64,000 nt of DNA from Trichosporon coremiiforme (GCA_039545355.1 BCJJ01000002.1:217128-281127), one strand, 5' to 3'; shown: positions 33,087 to 44,319, numbered from the stretch's first letter. The notes: generated by a model from the letters alone, not told the origin. Translations and numbers: made by a program.

Positions 33087-34143
33087 CTACGGGAACGACG
33101 CCCTCTTCGTGTTGCGTCCCATGACGACTCTCTGGAACTCTGCGCAGTCGAGTTCCTCTGCCTCCTCGCTCGAGAGGAACACCGGCTCACCTGTCAATCT
33201 GTCCAGTGCCGGATCCGGGCGCCCGAAGAACGCCGTCGCGCAGGAAAGCAGCTTCTTGAAGTCCGTCTCGAGGTGTTCCCCCCGTCTCGCTGGGTCCTCG
33301 AGATCGTCATCGCGCATCGCCCGCCCAAGCGCGAAGATGTACTCGGGCGGGGTCGCGCGCCAGTGCTCCAGCTTCAGATCCTCGACTCGCAGGGATCCGA
33401 GCTTCTCCTTTGCCAGTCCGTATGACGGGGCGTGAGTGCTGGCAGAGAGAGATTGGGGCGAGGTCAGGTTTGAGCGTGAGCCGAACAAGCTCCAGCTCGG
33501 GCGGTGGGAGTGCACCGACGTGCGGGGAGATGGCGACCGCGCAGGGTACAGTGCCGTATTGCCCAGACGCATCGCATTGACACAGAGCAGGACGTTGTCT
33601 GCGGTCGCACCCAGAGTGAAAGCGTCAGCACGACTGATGTCCTGGTTAATCAGCGCCTGCGTGAAGAGCAGGCAGAGGTGCGCCAGTGTCTGCTCGCAGC
33701 CCCACTTGCGCAGGAAGCGGACGAGCGCGATGTACGTCCCGATATCGATGTAGGTTGCTGCTGCGTGTGAGGGTTGGCGGAAGTGGCCGCGGCGGCCACC
33801 GATGGTGACGTGCACGAGGAGCTGGAGCCAGCGCGCAATCACCGCTTTGCCCTCACCGGGCTCAGTGAAGCGGACCTTCTGGCGGGGGCGGTAGGAGAGC
33901 GCATCGCGCAGGACGGAGCTTCCGTCAGTTCTCAAATACCTACGAGACGAAGCTGCACAAACGGATCCAGCACTTTGTAAGGGCGTGAAAACGGCGAGAG
34001 CAAAGATGACGTGCGGGTACTCACCTCGACGACATGACATACGCCGACAACACCTTGAAGCGCCACCCGTCCGCCGAGATCAATGTGAAGTCGCCCTCGT
34101 GCCAGTCGGGGTGGTCGCGGACTGTCGTACGGTACTTGGGCAT
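33087..34143 (-). CDS. BTB/POZ-like family protein, intact copy F
   Basis: Exons 34143-34025 and 33939-33087 (intron 85 nt, GTGAGT to a TAG acceptor) give 323 aa without interruption. The N-terminus is YRTTVRDHPDWHEGDFTLIS then ADGWRFKVLSAYVMSSR, the DGxxF-x-V/A pattern of BTB strands. The middle has ALVRFLRKWGCEQTLAHLCL and ADAFTLGATADNVLLCVNAM. After a Ser/Pro-rich loop comes ATPPEYIFALGRAMRDDD, and it ends in an acidic then basic tail. The acceptor at 33940 was chosen because the earlier GTGCAG would run into a stop. This copy defines the family consensus used for A-E and G. BTB folds usually dimerise and often recruit Cul3; that role here is inference. Confidence 0.72.
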
Positions 34144-34484
34144 TGCGCGGAAGTTAACCTGAGTGCCGCAGATGTTATGTGTGTAGTAAGATGCAAGATG
34201 ACAACCCCACGTCGCCAGCCCCTATATGCGACACACACAACGCCGATCGCACAGTTGTTTCCGCTGGTCGAGACGGGCGCGTCTGGGGTGGGGTGTGCAT
34301 GCCGTCTGGTGGAATGAGCAAAGGGGATGTCCTGATACGCTCTGCATTAGTAGGAACGAACCTACAGAGTCTACATACATGCACAGCCGCGATGATGTAC
34401 TAATCTAGCATCTAAGACAGCAACTCCAAAAGAGTCGAAAGATTCGAAATTATACGCAATTACAACAGTGTCGCCACGTCAACC

Positions 34485-37283
34485 TCACGCCGACTCCGCT
34501 GGAGCCGCGTTACCCTCGGCCGCAGCTGTCTCAGTAGGCGTCGCCGCCTCGGACTTGTCGAGGTAACCCTCCGCCTGCATGGTGAACAGCTCGTAGTACT
34601 GGCCCTTCTTCTCCATCAGCTCCTTGTGTGTGCCGTACTCGGCGATAGTCTGCCTGTCAGCTTCTCGCGGGGCAACCCAACTGTCCACATTGTACTCACG
34701 CCGTTCTCCATGAGGGCGATGCGGTCCGCCTTGCGCACAGTGTTAAAGCGGTGCGAGATGTACACAGTCGTCGTGCCCGCGACGTTCGTCAGGTTGTGGA
34801 TGTTGTTGAACAGCTCAGCCTCGGCACGCGGATCGAGCGCCGACGACGGCTCATCGAACACGACGAGGTCGCTCTCCTTCGCACGCATGAAGGCACGGGC
34901 GAGACCGACACGCTGCCACTGTCCACCCGAGAGTTGCACCCAGGTGCCATCGTCGTCGCTGTCGTCATTCGACTCCTCGTCCCTCCACGTCTTCATGTCC
35001 ATCCTTGGAGGCTCCGGCTCGCCCCACGGGTTCAACGTCGCCTCCAATCCGCCTTTGGCGCGGATGGCCTGGGCACCCCCGTCCTCAATGGCCTGGTTAA
35101 CCGCGGCGCGGTCCTCAATCTTCTCGACCTGACCCATACCGACGTTCTCGCGGAGCGTCAGGTTGTAGCGGTTGAAGTCCTGGAACAGCGCGGACATGCG
35201 CTTGTGCAGAGTCTTCGAGTTGTAGTCACGCGGAGCGACGCCGTTGATGGTGAGGGATCCAGAGCTGTGCTCGAACAGTCCCGTCAACAGCTTGACGAGA
35301 GTTGTCTTGCCACCACCGTTGTATCCGACAATCGCGAGCGTCTGCCCCGGCTCGATCGTGAGGTTGACGTTCGTCAGAGTCGGCTTGTCCGCACCGGGAT
35401 ACGTGAAAGAAAGATCCTTCACCTCGATGCGCATTCCGCCGTTTTGGCGAGTCGTCTCAAAATCAATATCCAGACCGCGCGGAGACGGTTCAGACGCGCC
35501 AGCAAATGCGGCAGCGTAGAAGACCGACTGGTAGGACAGGTTGAGGTGGTTGAACAGTCGCCTCACAGAGTAGACAAGCTGGCGCGCGGTACCCTGGTAC
35601 GTGTGAATGGAGCCGAGCGAGAGACCGGTGTCGATCGTCTTCGTGGCCAGTAGAACCTGAGATCAGTAACAAGTTAGCAATGGCACTCACATAGAACGCA
35701 GTTCCGGCCATCTCATTGAGAAGCTTGAAGCCGACAGTCTTCGCTTGCGACTGGAAGCTCTGTTCCCAGGAACGCGCCTGGAGCATCTCGCGCGCCTTGT
35801 CCCACGTCTTGAGACACCAGTCGTGTAGACCAAACAGCGTAGCCTCCTGCTTGTACTTGGTCGAGGTGGCGATGTCTCGCATCAAGTATTCGAGGTTCTC
35901 GAACTCGGCCACATCCTCCTCGTGCTGCTCATACTCGTCATCGTCTTCGTCGAAGCTGTAAACAAAGTCAGACAACTTGGTGATCAACGTGGGAGCAAAC
36001 GCGAGTCCGATCAGCGTCAGAGTCTTCGGGTCACGCTTCTTGATCTGTTCAATACCGCCCACGGCCTGCACAAGCATGGTGACCTGAGCTGCGATGTCGA
36101 CAAGCTCAGCCAGAGCGCCGCTGACACCGTTCACCAAGCCGAACGGTCCGCTATGGTAGTAGGGCGCGCTCTCCATGCCAGAGAAGATACCCGCCTCGTA
36201 CACGAGCGCAGAGGAAAGTTTGTCCGTGCCGTGTGGCGGAGCCTCGAGCCGCATGGAGAGGTACTGGCGCTCGAACTTGGTCTCTAGCCATTGCTGAGCG
36301 TCAGCATTACCCGTGCACCTCTACCCACGTGAAGCTTGGTACTGTTGTCGTTGAAAATCCTTCCGGTGAGCTCGCGGTAGAGGATCATCGCCATGCCGGA
36401 ACTTGCTACCCTCAAAGCTGTGTTCCAAGACGCAGGCTTCCCTCCGAGGGCGCGCTCGCACAGGTCATAGAGCTGTGATGTAGCGTACAAGCTGTCCAGT
36501 CAGCTTCCTCTTCAAGTGGATCTTCACTGCTACTCACTTCACTGTCGTGTGAAGGCGGTCAGACACCTGTTCCAACAGATAGATGAACAACCGGATAGGA
36601 TGGAGCTGACGGATACCCTTGGTCAAGAATGGTGAGAGCTCGCGGCAGAGATCCAGCCAGAGCCAGATCTCCGCCAATGTCTTCGGACGAGGGTTGCCCG
36701 CCGCTCGGAAGAGGGGCCCGTCGGACGATCGGGAGAGTGTCGACCCAGGCTGCTCGTCTGCACAGTCGTCAACGGAGGTAGCACCAGTGGAGGCTGAGGA
36801 CGCATTGGAGGACGAAGCCGCGCTTGCTGGTGTTAAAGTTCCGTTGGCTCGATCAGCCTCCATGGCGTCTTTCTCGTCCGTGGTGGTACCCGGCTCCGTC
36901 GAGCCGTCCTCCAGAGCTTGCTTCTCCTTCCGCCGTTGTCGCTCCTTCTCCCTTTCCTCCCTACGCTTCTCTCGTTCCTTCTCCTTCTCCGCCCACTCTT
37001 TCGGCTTGATGATTCGTGACTGAAGCCATAGCCGGGTAACGAGGTTGAGATGGTCGTACTCTGAGGGAAGGGTGAGGTTGGAGAAGGTCGGTTGCTTGAC
37101 TGGCCGCTTCTGGCGACTTGCCTGCTCGATGACGTCGGCGACCTTGTCCATGAGACCGTGTGTGATGAGGTTGATGGAAATGCTATGCAGGGTGGTCGAA
37201 AAAGAAATCAGGGAGGCGCGGTTTGTTATATGGACTCGAGACGCGACACGAAGAAAGTTGAGGGTGTCCTCGAGTCCAGTCAT
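34485..37283 (-). CDS. ABC half-transporter (MsbA/HlyB-like, exporter type)
   Basis: Five exons: 37283-36538, 36491-36329, 36293-35691, 35656-34700 and 34649-34485, giving 877 aa. The N-terminal 250 residues include a highly charged Lys/Glu/Arg stretch (about 88-125) and a Ser-rich linker. The membrane region follows, with helices such as TLTLIGLAFAPTLITKLSDF and an acidic loop (FDEDDDEYEQHEED). The C-terminal nucleotide-binding domain has Walker A GYNGGGKTT, Q-loop ALFQDFNRYNLTLREN, signature LSGGQWQRVGLARAF, Walker B DLVVFDEPSSALD and H-loop VYISHR, all intact, so it should hydrolyse ATP. The substrate and membrane are unknown. Introns are 46, 35, 34 and 50 nt. It is divergent from the GBP2-like gene. 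Confidence 0.85.
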
Positions 37284-38577
37284 GTCGAGTCAGCCGCGTC
37301 CGCATAGGACCAGCGGCAAAGAGCGACGATCACTTGCCGCACAGCAGCGGCTCTGGCTCTGGGTCTGCAGGCACTGCAACGTTGCGCCTTCCGACAGTCG
37401 CGGGTCGCCAGCGCCAACCACGAACCCACCCGCTGCGCCAAGAATCGAGTGGCTACGGATCCGACCGGTAACTCGGAATGTGTGCGCTGTCGCCCTAGTC
37501 GTCTGACCCTTACCACCGAGTCGCATTCAGTCGTTACGTACCGCGGTATCTGTCCATTTCAATTTGATGCCAGCGAGACGGGTGCATGTTGCGGTGCTGG
37601 AAATGAACAAGAGGCGCACTTCGACAGGGCTGCCGGATTGCAAGTTCCGGTTTGCCAAGGGTGGTTGGTGATCTGTGCAGGGCATGACAGGGGAAGGGTT
37701 GACTGTCTGGGGATCGGTGGACAATGCGCGTGGGGAAGGTTGTCATGGTTGGTCGAGTCACCTCGCGGCCTGATTTGTGCCCGACGATAGCGCATTGCAG
37801 GTCGCGCATCCGTGTTCCTCCAGTCGTCCCACCAGAGCGGCAGTATCTACGAGCCGCTGCAGACGGGGCCACACCTTTTCCGCAACAGCACCACGTTCGC
37901 AAGTGATGCCCTGCATCGTATCAGTTCACGCTGCAGCAGCGAGCAGCTCAGTCATCCAGAGTATCTCTGCGGCGGTCTCAGATGGGGGCCGAAAACGCCT
38001 CAGGGTTGACCCTCAGCAATCAACAAGCCCGTCCCTGGTTAGAGATTGGAGGGCACACCCTCTCGCTCCTGACAAGGACAGGTATAACATGCCAAACAAG
38101 AAGAAACCGCGATCGCGCAGCACAGCAGCCAGCCCACGGCGGTGAGGTGACGTGTGCAGAACGACGGAGAGGGGAGGTGGTGTCACCAGCCGACAGCCGA
38201 AGACATGAAGGGCCGAAGCTCACCAATCGCAGTTGAATAGCCGACACACCTCCTTGAAACTCCGGAAACAAGCAGGCGCAATGCAGGAATAACGGGAAGC
38301 AATCAAAATGCTACCGGAACAGAGGTGATGCTGATGCAATGATGAAGCGAGCTGATGCAGAGCGGTGGTGAGGACAGCAGAGATCATCGAGAAAGACAAT
38401 CCATTGCCGGCGGCGAGGTGCCACATGCCTCGGAGATATGTCGGGCTAGGGGCGTGCCGCGCGGGGCACTGTTGTTATTGTCGGTTACGATCACGCGTGT
38501 CGGTCAATAGCCACGGCGCGCGCTTCGATTCATTACCAACGCCTGCATCCATCACACGCCATCCATCGCTCGTTGCT
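37284..38577. other. Divergent intergenic region, ABC transporter and GBP2-like gene
   Basis: The 1.3 kb between two start codons must hold both promoters. I see no TATA box at the usual distance on either side and no supported coding frame. Confidence 0.55.
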
Positions 38578-40803
38578 ATGGACATCGACATGGAGCCGCG
38601 AGACGGTAAGCTTGCCGCCCTGTTATTGAACTGACTCGCAGATCGCCGGCATAGCCGCGACGATGGCGACCGCGACGTAGACCGTGACCGCGGCGATCGC
38701 CGAGACCGCGATGACCGCGACCGGAGTCGCAGCAGGGACCGCCGCGATGACGATCGGTACGACAGGCGTGAACGTGTGAGTAGCTTCAAAGTGGCTGATT
38801 GCCGGAAGCTAACATGAGCAGCACCGCTCTCGCTCGCGCACGCGTTCACCGAGACGCGACCGCGACCGCTCCAGGGACCGCGACCGCCCCCGTGACCGCG
38901 CCGACCGCGCCGACCGCTTCGACGACCGTGATAACCGTTACCCCGATTGGAGCCGGTATACGGACAACGGGCGCAGCGGCGGCTTTGGCGGACGTGGACG
39001 TGGTCGTGGGCGTGGAGGGTTCTATGACGGGCCGCCTCGTGGCGGTTTCCGTGGGGGCCGGGGAAGGGGCGGATTCGGAGATCGCGGATACGACAGCCAT
39101 CGCGGCGGTGGTGCATACGGAGGACGATCTTCCCGCGGATACGACCCCAGAGACGACCGGCGACCGCCGCCCAACGGCCCGATGAACGCGCCACCGGAGG
39201 AAGCCGAGGCGCACTCCCGCGCCAGCAAGCGCGAGAACAGGCTTTACGTCGGCAACCTGTCGTACAGCTGTACCTACCGCGACTTGCGCGATTTCATGAT
39301 GGGAGGTGCGTTAGCGTTGGAAATCTATACCCCTGGACTCCCCGTAAGAAGAACAGTGAAGGATGGAGGGAGGATTCGCACGCTGCGGTGTAAGGTTAAA
39401 GTTTGGAGGTAGGACTGCATGGAGACGCAGGCAGAAGGAACTCTGGGGCATCTCGGCGAGAAGGGCGAGAAGGGACTTGGTCATTCACCCAGACGACTCA
39501 GTGATGGACTGGATGGGACGGGTCACCTGAAGAACGGACAACTTTCGAGGACACATGAACGGATGGATCAACAAGTAACTAACTGTTACAGCCGGAGGGA
39601 ATGTGGTGTTCTCTGAAGTGCTGGTGACACCCGCGGGCACTTCCAAGGGTTGCGGGTGAGTTGAGTGTCCTTTGCATAGCTGACACCTAGAATTGTCGAG
39701 TTTGAGTCTCCGGATCAGGCGCGAGATGCTCTGGCGCAGCTCCACGAGAAGCCGTTCATGGGCCGCGATGTCTTCATTCGCGAGGTAGGTGATGGAGGAA
39801 AACGCTTCTAATCTCGCAGGACCGTGAAGAGGTTGCTCGCTTTGGTGCACCTCCCCACCCTGGCAGAATCGGGGCCGCCCTTGGCGAACGCTCAACTGGG
39901 CCGAATCGCAGCATTTTCGTTATGAACGTAAGATGCACGCCATGTTTTGCCATATCTGACGACAGCTTCCTCTCCAGGCCTCCTGGCAAGATCTGAAAGA
40001 TCTGATGCGCCAAGCAGGTGACGTTACCCGTGTAGACCTCAATATGACACCGGACGGACGCCCGAAGGGCAGCGCCGTGGTTGTCTTTGCCGACCCCCGC
40101 ATCGCCGACAACGCGCTGAGGATGTTCAAAGGGTTCGATTGGTACGGCAACATCCTCGACTGCCGCGAGGACAAGTACGCGAGTACGTCCTTCCGCGGTG
40201 GCCGCGGCGGAATGCGCGGTGGCTTCCCGCCGAGAGGCGGCTTCCCTCCTCGTGGTGGCTTCGGTGGCCGTGGCGGTTTCGCAGGAGCAGGTGGATTCGG
40301 CGGTGGCTACAGTGCTCCTGGCGGTGACTTCAACGGCGGTTATGCCGCCGCTGCACCCCCAGCTGCTGCTGGAAGCTACACCGACACCGGCAACTACGGA
40401 CAGCCGCCCACTGGTCCGTCTTCGCAGAATGACGGTCGGGTCAGCACAGGCTTGCAGCCTATCCCGGCTGAGCCGAGCCAGCAGATTCTTGTTCGCAACG
40501 TGAGTAAAGCTGTCATCGCCTCTATCGAAAGCTAACTCCCAGCTCCCCTTCGCCACCTCGAACGAGGACCTTGTCGAGCTCTTCGAGACCGTCGGCAACG
40601 TCACACTGGCAGAGGTTCTGATCGACGGAGAGCGGCCGCGAGGCGAGGGCTTTGTTGAGTTTACCGACGTCTCTGAGGCCCAGCAGTCCTGTGACCGCTT
40701 CATGGGTTACGTGTACGGCGGACGGGCGATCGACGTGCAGTTTGCTCCCGAGCGACACGAGTTTAGCCCGACAGCCGCCAAGGGAGGGCAGACGAACCCT
40801 TAG
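38578..40803 (+). CDS. GBP2: SR/RGG three-RRM mRNA-binding protein (Gbp2/Hrb1-like)
   Basis: Eight exons (38578-38605, 38642-38775, 38822-39305, 39592-39655, 39691-39784, 39820-39927, 39978-40499, 40543-40803) give 564 aa. The N-terminus is Arg/Asp/Ser-rich (RD and RS dipeptides), then RGG-rich (GFGGRGRGRGRGG). RRM1 starts with RLYVGNLSYSC and has GTSKGCGIVEFESPDQA. RRM2 has SIFVMNASWQDLKDLM and GRPKGSAVVVFADP. RRM3, after a Gly/Phe/Pro-rich spacer, has QILVRNLPFATSNEDLVELF and PRGEGFVEFTD. This order is that of yeast Gbp2 and Hrb1, TREX-associated nuclear mRNA surveillance and export factors. Six introns are 35-50 nt; the third is 286 nt and interrupts RRM1. Confidence 0.9.
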
Positions 40804-41226
40804 GAATGATTCTGTGCCGTCCTCCTTTCGATTTCTATTTCCGTTCCGATAGCGTTAGTCTCAGTCCGATATGATTTCAAATGTACGCTGTAGTGTTTAT
40901 TGGTTCATCGCCTCGGCTGCGAGTGACGAAGATCGAGTTGCAGGGCTGGTCGCCGATCATGGAGTTAGGTTGATGATATCCACGTGTCTCGGATCCGGAG
41001 CCGAATTAGAACCGGCCGGATCCGCAACCGTCAAGTCGATTCAAAGGGTCTACTCCGTCCGGCATCGTGACGACAGTTATCAGAGTTCCGCACCGACTTG
41101 ACATCTCAATCACGACATCAACGACCAGCGACGAACACATCTAGCCCAGCTGTTACGACCCACCTGAACGACTTCTCTCCACTGCCCCGTTTTGCGATTT
41201 CCCTTTGTCGATTCATCCGCTCCACC
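40804..41226. other. GBP2-like to ABC-F intergenic region
   Basis: Holds the 3' UTR of one gene and the promoter of the next on the same strand. Nothing else seen. Confidence 0.55.
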
Positions 41227-43527
41227 ATGATCACGATCGACCAAGTCGTCGCTGCTGCCCCGCCGGATGTGCGCGAGACGCTCGACGACGGCACCGTCTC
41301 CTACCTCGGCACTGTGATTGAGGGAAAGACGGACCCTGACGATGTGCGAAAAGCTCTTGCTCCGTTCCTGGGCATGGGTCCAGCCGATCTGGACCGCATG
41401 TTTGCCAAACTCTCGCTCGGCTCCACCCCAGCAGCGAGCGCAGCGCCCGACCCTTCCTCTCTTCTAGCTGAGGTCGAGAGCCGACCATCGACACCCTCGA
41501 AGAAGGAAAGGAAGAAGGGGACGCCGGCCGCGCCGACTGGCCCGAGCGTTATGGCTTACAGCCAGCAGAGCCGGTTCCACTCCGCAACCCTCTCAACGCT
41601 CTCGACCGAGATCGACCTGCGCGGTGTGAACGTAACCGTCGATGACGCCGAGCTGCTTGTTGATGCGCGCCTCTGGCTTAAGAGCGGGACGCACTACGGC
41701 CTCGTCGGGCGGAACGGGGCGGGCAAGTCAACACTGCTCTCGGTGCTGGGCGACCACTCACTCATCGGATTTCCGGAGAACATCCGCACGCTGTACGTAC
41801 AGCAGCTCGATGTGGTCGAGACGGACGAGAGCGTGCTTTCTGCCGTCTTGGGCTCCGACGAAGAAGTGACCAAGCGCGTGCGGGACACGGAGCGTATTGA
41901 GGCCGCTGTCGCTTCGGCGGACGACACGGCCATCGCAGAGGCGATCACGACGTACATCGAGCGCATCGCGAACGAGCGTATTCTGGCGGCACAGAAGACG
42001 GCGACACTGCGCTCGGGAGCGAGGGGCAAGAAGGCGCGCGGGGTCGCGCTGAAAGCGGAGCTGACCATGCTCGCCTCGGTCCGCAAGGAGGTCTATGGAA
42101 CTTCCTCCGAGAGCGAGGCGCAGGTCGCTGCCCGTGTCTTGGCGACACTGTACGACGAGCTCGGGAAGATGGACGCCGACAGCGCTGAGGCTCGTGCCCG
42201 CGCTATCCTGGCGGGACTCGACATCGATGACGAGACCGCCGATGGGCCGGTTTCCGCCCTTTCGGGTGGTTGGCGTATGCGTGTCGCGCTCGCTAAGGCG
42301 ATGTTCGTCCGTCCCGACCTCCTCCTGCTCGACGAGTGCACGAACCACTTGGATCTCGCCGCCATCGCGTGGCTGCAGGAGTACTTGTCCACGCTGGATG
42401 TCACGATTGTGTGCGTATCGCACGACCGCGACTTTCTGAATGGCGTGTCGCAGGAGATCATCCGCCTCAACGACAAGACGCTCTCATACCACCCGGGCAA
42501 CTACGACGAATACGAGCAGAGCGAGGAGGAGCTGGCGAAGAAGAAGCAGCGCCAGCACGAGGCGCTGCAGCGGCGCAGGGAGCACGTGCAGAAGTCGATC
42601 GAGCGGTTCATGAAGCACGCCCGATCATCCAACGACGACAAAGTGCTTGGCCAAGTCGCTTCAAGGCAGAAGAAGCTAGAGCGCATGACGGGCATGGAGA
42701 AGACGGAGGACGGAAAACGATTCAAGGTTTCGTACTGGGCCGGATACCATGACACGATGCGGCCCGAGATCGAGCTGAAGAAAGCGGAGACGAGCGTCGA
42801 CCTCAAGATCCCGCGTCCCGAGACGCTCCGCGGTAACGGACCGCTCATCTCGCTCTCGAGCGTCAGCTTCAACTACCCTGGCCGCAAGCGGCGGGTCATC
42901 AAGAGCGTTTCGCTCAGCATCATGCCGGGAGACCACATCGCACTCCTCGGCCTGAACGGGTGCGGCAAGTCGACTTTGGTGCAGCTGCTGAGCGGCGGAC
43001 TGGCGCCTACCCACGGCAGCATCACGCGGCACCCTGGTCTGCGTATCGGACACTACACACAGCACTTTGTCGACGAGCTGAGTTCCGTGCGGCACTCAGC
43101 TCTCAACATCTTGCGTACCAAGGCCGAGAAGGAAGTGGCCGAGGCGATCGCCAAGGGCCGCGAGGCGACTGCGCCGAAGGAGGGCGACCTGCGCAAGTGG
43201 CTTGGCGGGTTCGAGGTCTCAGGCCAGCTGGCCATTCGTCCCGTCAACACGATGAGTGGAGGGCAGCGCGCGAGGCTGGCAATGGCGCTCATGCTGTGGG
43301 AACGGCCCCACATTCTCCTCCTCGATGAGATCACGAATCACTTGGACATGTACGCTGTCCAGGGCCTCGTCGCCGCCCTCAACGACTATGAGGGCACAGT
43401 CGTCCTCGTGACCCACGATCGTCACTTCGTCCGTGAAACGGCCGATGACGTCTACGTCCTCGAGGAGGGGCGCCTTAGGCTGCTAGAGGAGGGTATAGAT
43501 GAGTACGTCGCCCAGTTCGCTGAGTGA
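41227..43527 (+). CDS. ABC-F family ATPase (Gcn20/ABCF3-like)
   Basis: Single exon, 766 aa from ATG 41227; the frame is open further upstream but without a better ATG. There are two soluble ABC domains and no membrane segments. Domain 1 has Walker A GRNGAGKST at about 161, signature LSGGWRMRVALAKAMF, and Walker B followed by LLLLDECTNHLDLAA. The linker is the charged helical pair typical of ABC-F proteins (EEELAKKKQRQHEALQRRRE). Domain 2 has Walker A GLNGCGKST at about 575, signature MSGGQRARLAMALML and ILLLDEITNHLDM. The N-terminal 110 residues are an HEAT-like helical segment, as in Gcn20/ABCF3. Such proteins act with ribosomes. In both Walker B extensions the usual DEPTNHLD proline is replaced, by Cys and by Ile. 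Confidence 0.88.
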   Translation: MITIDQVVAAAPPDVRETLDDGTVSYLGTVIEGKTDPDDVRKALAPFLGMGPADLDRMFAKLSLGSTPAASAAPDPSSLLAEVESRPSTPSKKERKKGTPAAPTGPSVMAYSQQSRFHSATLSTLSTEIDLRGVNVTVDDAELLVDARLWLKSGTHYGLVGRNGAGKSTLLSVLGDHSLIGFPENIRTLYVQQLDVVETDESVLSAVLGSDEEVTKRVRDTERIEAAVASADDTAIAEAITTYIERIANERILAAQKTATLRSGARGKKARGVALKAELTMLASVRKEVYGTSSESEAQVAARVLATLYDELGKMDADSAEARARAILAGLDIDDETADGPVSALSGGWRMRVALAKAMFVRPDLLLLDECTNHLDLAAIAWLQEYLSTLDVTIVCVSHDRDFLNGVSQEIIRLNDKTLSYHPGNYDEYEQSEEELAKKKQRQHEALQRRREHVQKSIERFMKHARSSNDDKVLGQVASRQKKLERMTGMEKTEDGKRFKVSYWAGYHDTMRPEIELKKAETSVDLKIPRPETLRGNGPLISLSSVSFNYPGRKRRVIKSVSLSIMPGDHIALLGLNGCGKSTLVQLLSGGLAPTHGSITRHPGLRIGHYTQHFVDELSSVRHSALNILRTKAEKEVAEAIAKGREATAPKEGDLRKWLGGFEVSGQLAIRPVNTMSGGQRARLAMALMLWERPHILLLDEITNHLDMYAVQGLVAALNDYEGTVVLVTHDRHFVRETADDVYVLEEGRLRLLEEGIDEYVAQFAE

Positions 43528-43648
43528 GAACCACATTTGTATCTACGTCATATGTATCATACTCTGTCCTCTCGACCAGCATCTTATGCTCACTCGTACT
43601 AACGCCGTCTCTTCACGTCCCCACGCTTTCCACGCCTTCACAATCGCC

Positions 43649-43882
43649 ATGTCTGACAATGCTGCAGACCCTCTCCCTAGACCACATGAGGCGTGGACAG
43701 GAGGAGACTTCTTCCCCATTTCAGTAGACAATGTGTGCTTCAACGTACCGTCACCCACCCTGTTCTGGGCCAGATGGGTTCTTGTAACAGCAGCTGCAGC
43801 TGGTAAACCCAGCAATGTTCTTGTCAATGCTGCGGACCTCTCTGGTGCTTCGCCAGCTGAGAACGGCTACAGCTTGTACTAG
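43649..43882 (+). pseudogene. BTB/POZ-like family copy G, truncated relic
   Basis: A 77-aa frame whose residues about 10-42 match the first exon of the BTB-like family: HEAWTGGDFFPISVDN then VCFNVPSPTLFWAR (compare HPDWHEGDFTLIS and VLSAYVMSSR in copy F, HVLAWAR in copy D). After the point where other copies splice, the sequence continues unrelated for 35 residues and stops. No downstream BTB-like block is found before the tRNA-Arg gene. It is probably a 5' fragment. It could still be translated as a micro-protein. Confidence 0.55.
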
Positions 43883-44220
43883 CCGTCAAGACCATGGTGC
43901 TATATATGCTATGGGTAGGCATACGAAAGAAGTCTTTAATTGTGTAGAATACTCGACTCACTGACGCTGTGTCGTCGGTATGCGCCCTAGCGCTCATCGA
44001 AGCACTTAGGTGCCGCGATGAGTCTGCACACTGACGCCATCGAGCGTTCAGTGTAAGCACACAGGAGCCTCGCCCCTCACCGAGTTTCAGCGCAAGTAGG
44101 ACAGTGTACAGTGTGCGCCTTGCGCTACAACTGCATATGAGTCTCGTCAACCATAACACTCTGCCTTACTGCTAGGGAGCCTCGCTGAGCGGACACCGAG
44201 GTAAATCAATGGGGGCAGGA

Positions 44221-44227
44221 AAAAAAA
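44221..44227 (-). terminator. RNA polymerase III T-run after tRNA-Arg
   Basis: On the minus strand a run of at least seven T follows four nucleotides after the discriminator. Confidence 0.8.
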
Positions 44228-44231
44228 GCTA

Positions 44232-44319
44232 AGCGCATTACAGGGGTCGAACCTGCGACCCTTGGCGGTGTCGGCGAACTAACCGAAAACCAACGCTCTG
44301 GCCACTGAGCTAAATGCGC
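44232..44319 (-). tRNA. tRNA-Arg(TCG) with a 15-nt intron
   Basis: On the minus strand: acceptor GCGCATT/AATGCGC, D arm GCTC/GAGC, anticodon stem TTGGT/GCCAA, T arm GCAGG-TTCGACC-CCTGT. The loop reads TTTCGG, then an intron at 44282-44268, then C, so the anticodon is TCG, decoding CGA. The intron position after base 37 is canonical. A Glu(TTC) reading would need a shifted anticodon stem with a G-G mismatch and was rejected. Confidence 0.9.

Noticed and set aside
44232..44319. tRNA-Glu(TTC) reading of the split tRNA
   Set aside because: It requires an anticodon stem with a G-G mismatch. The Arg(TCG) reading pairs fully and places the intron after base 37.
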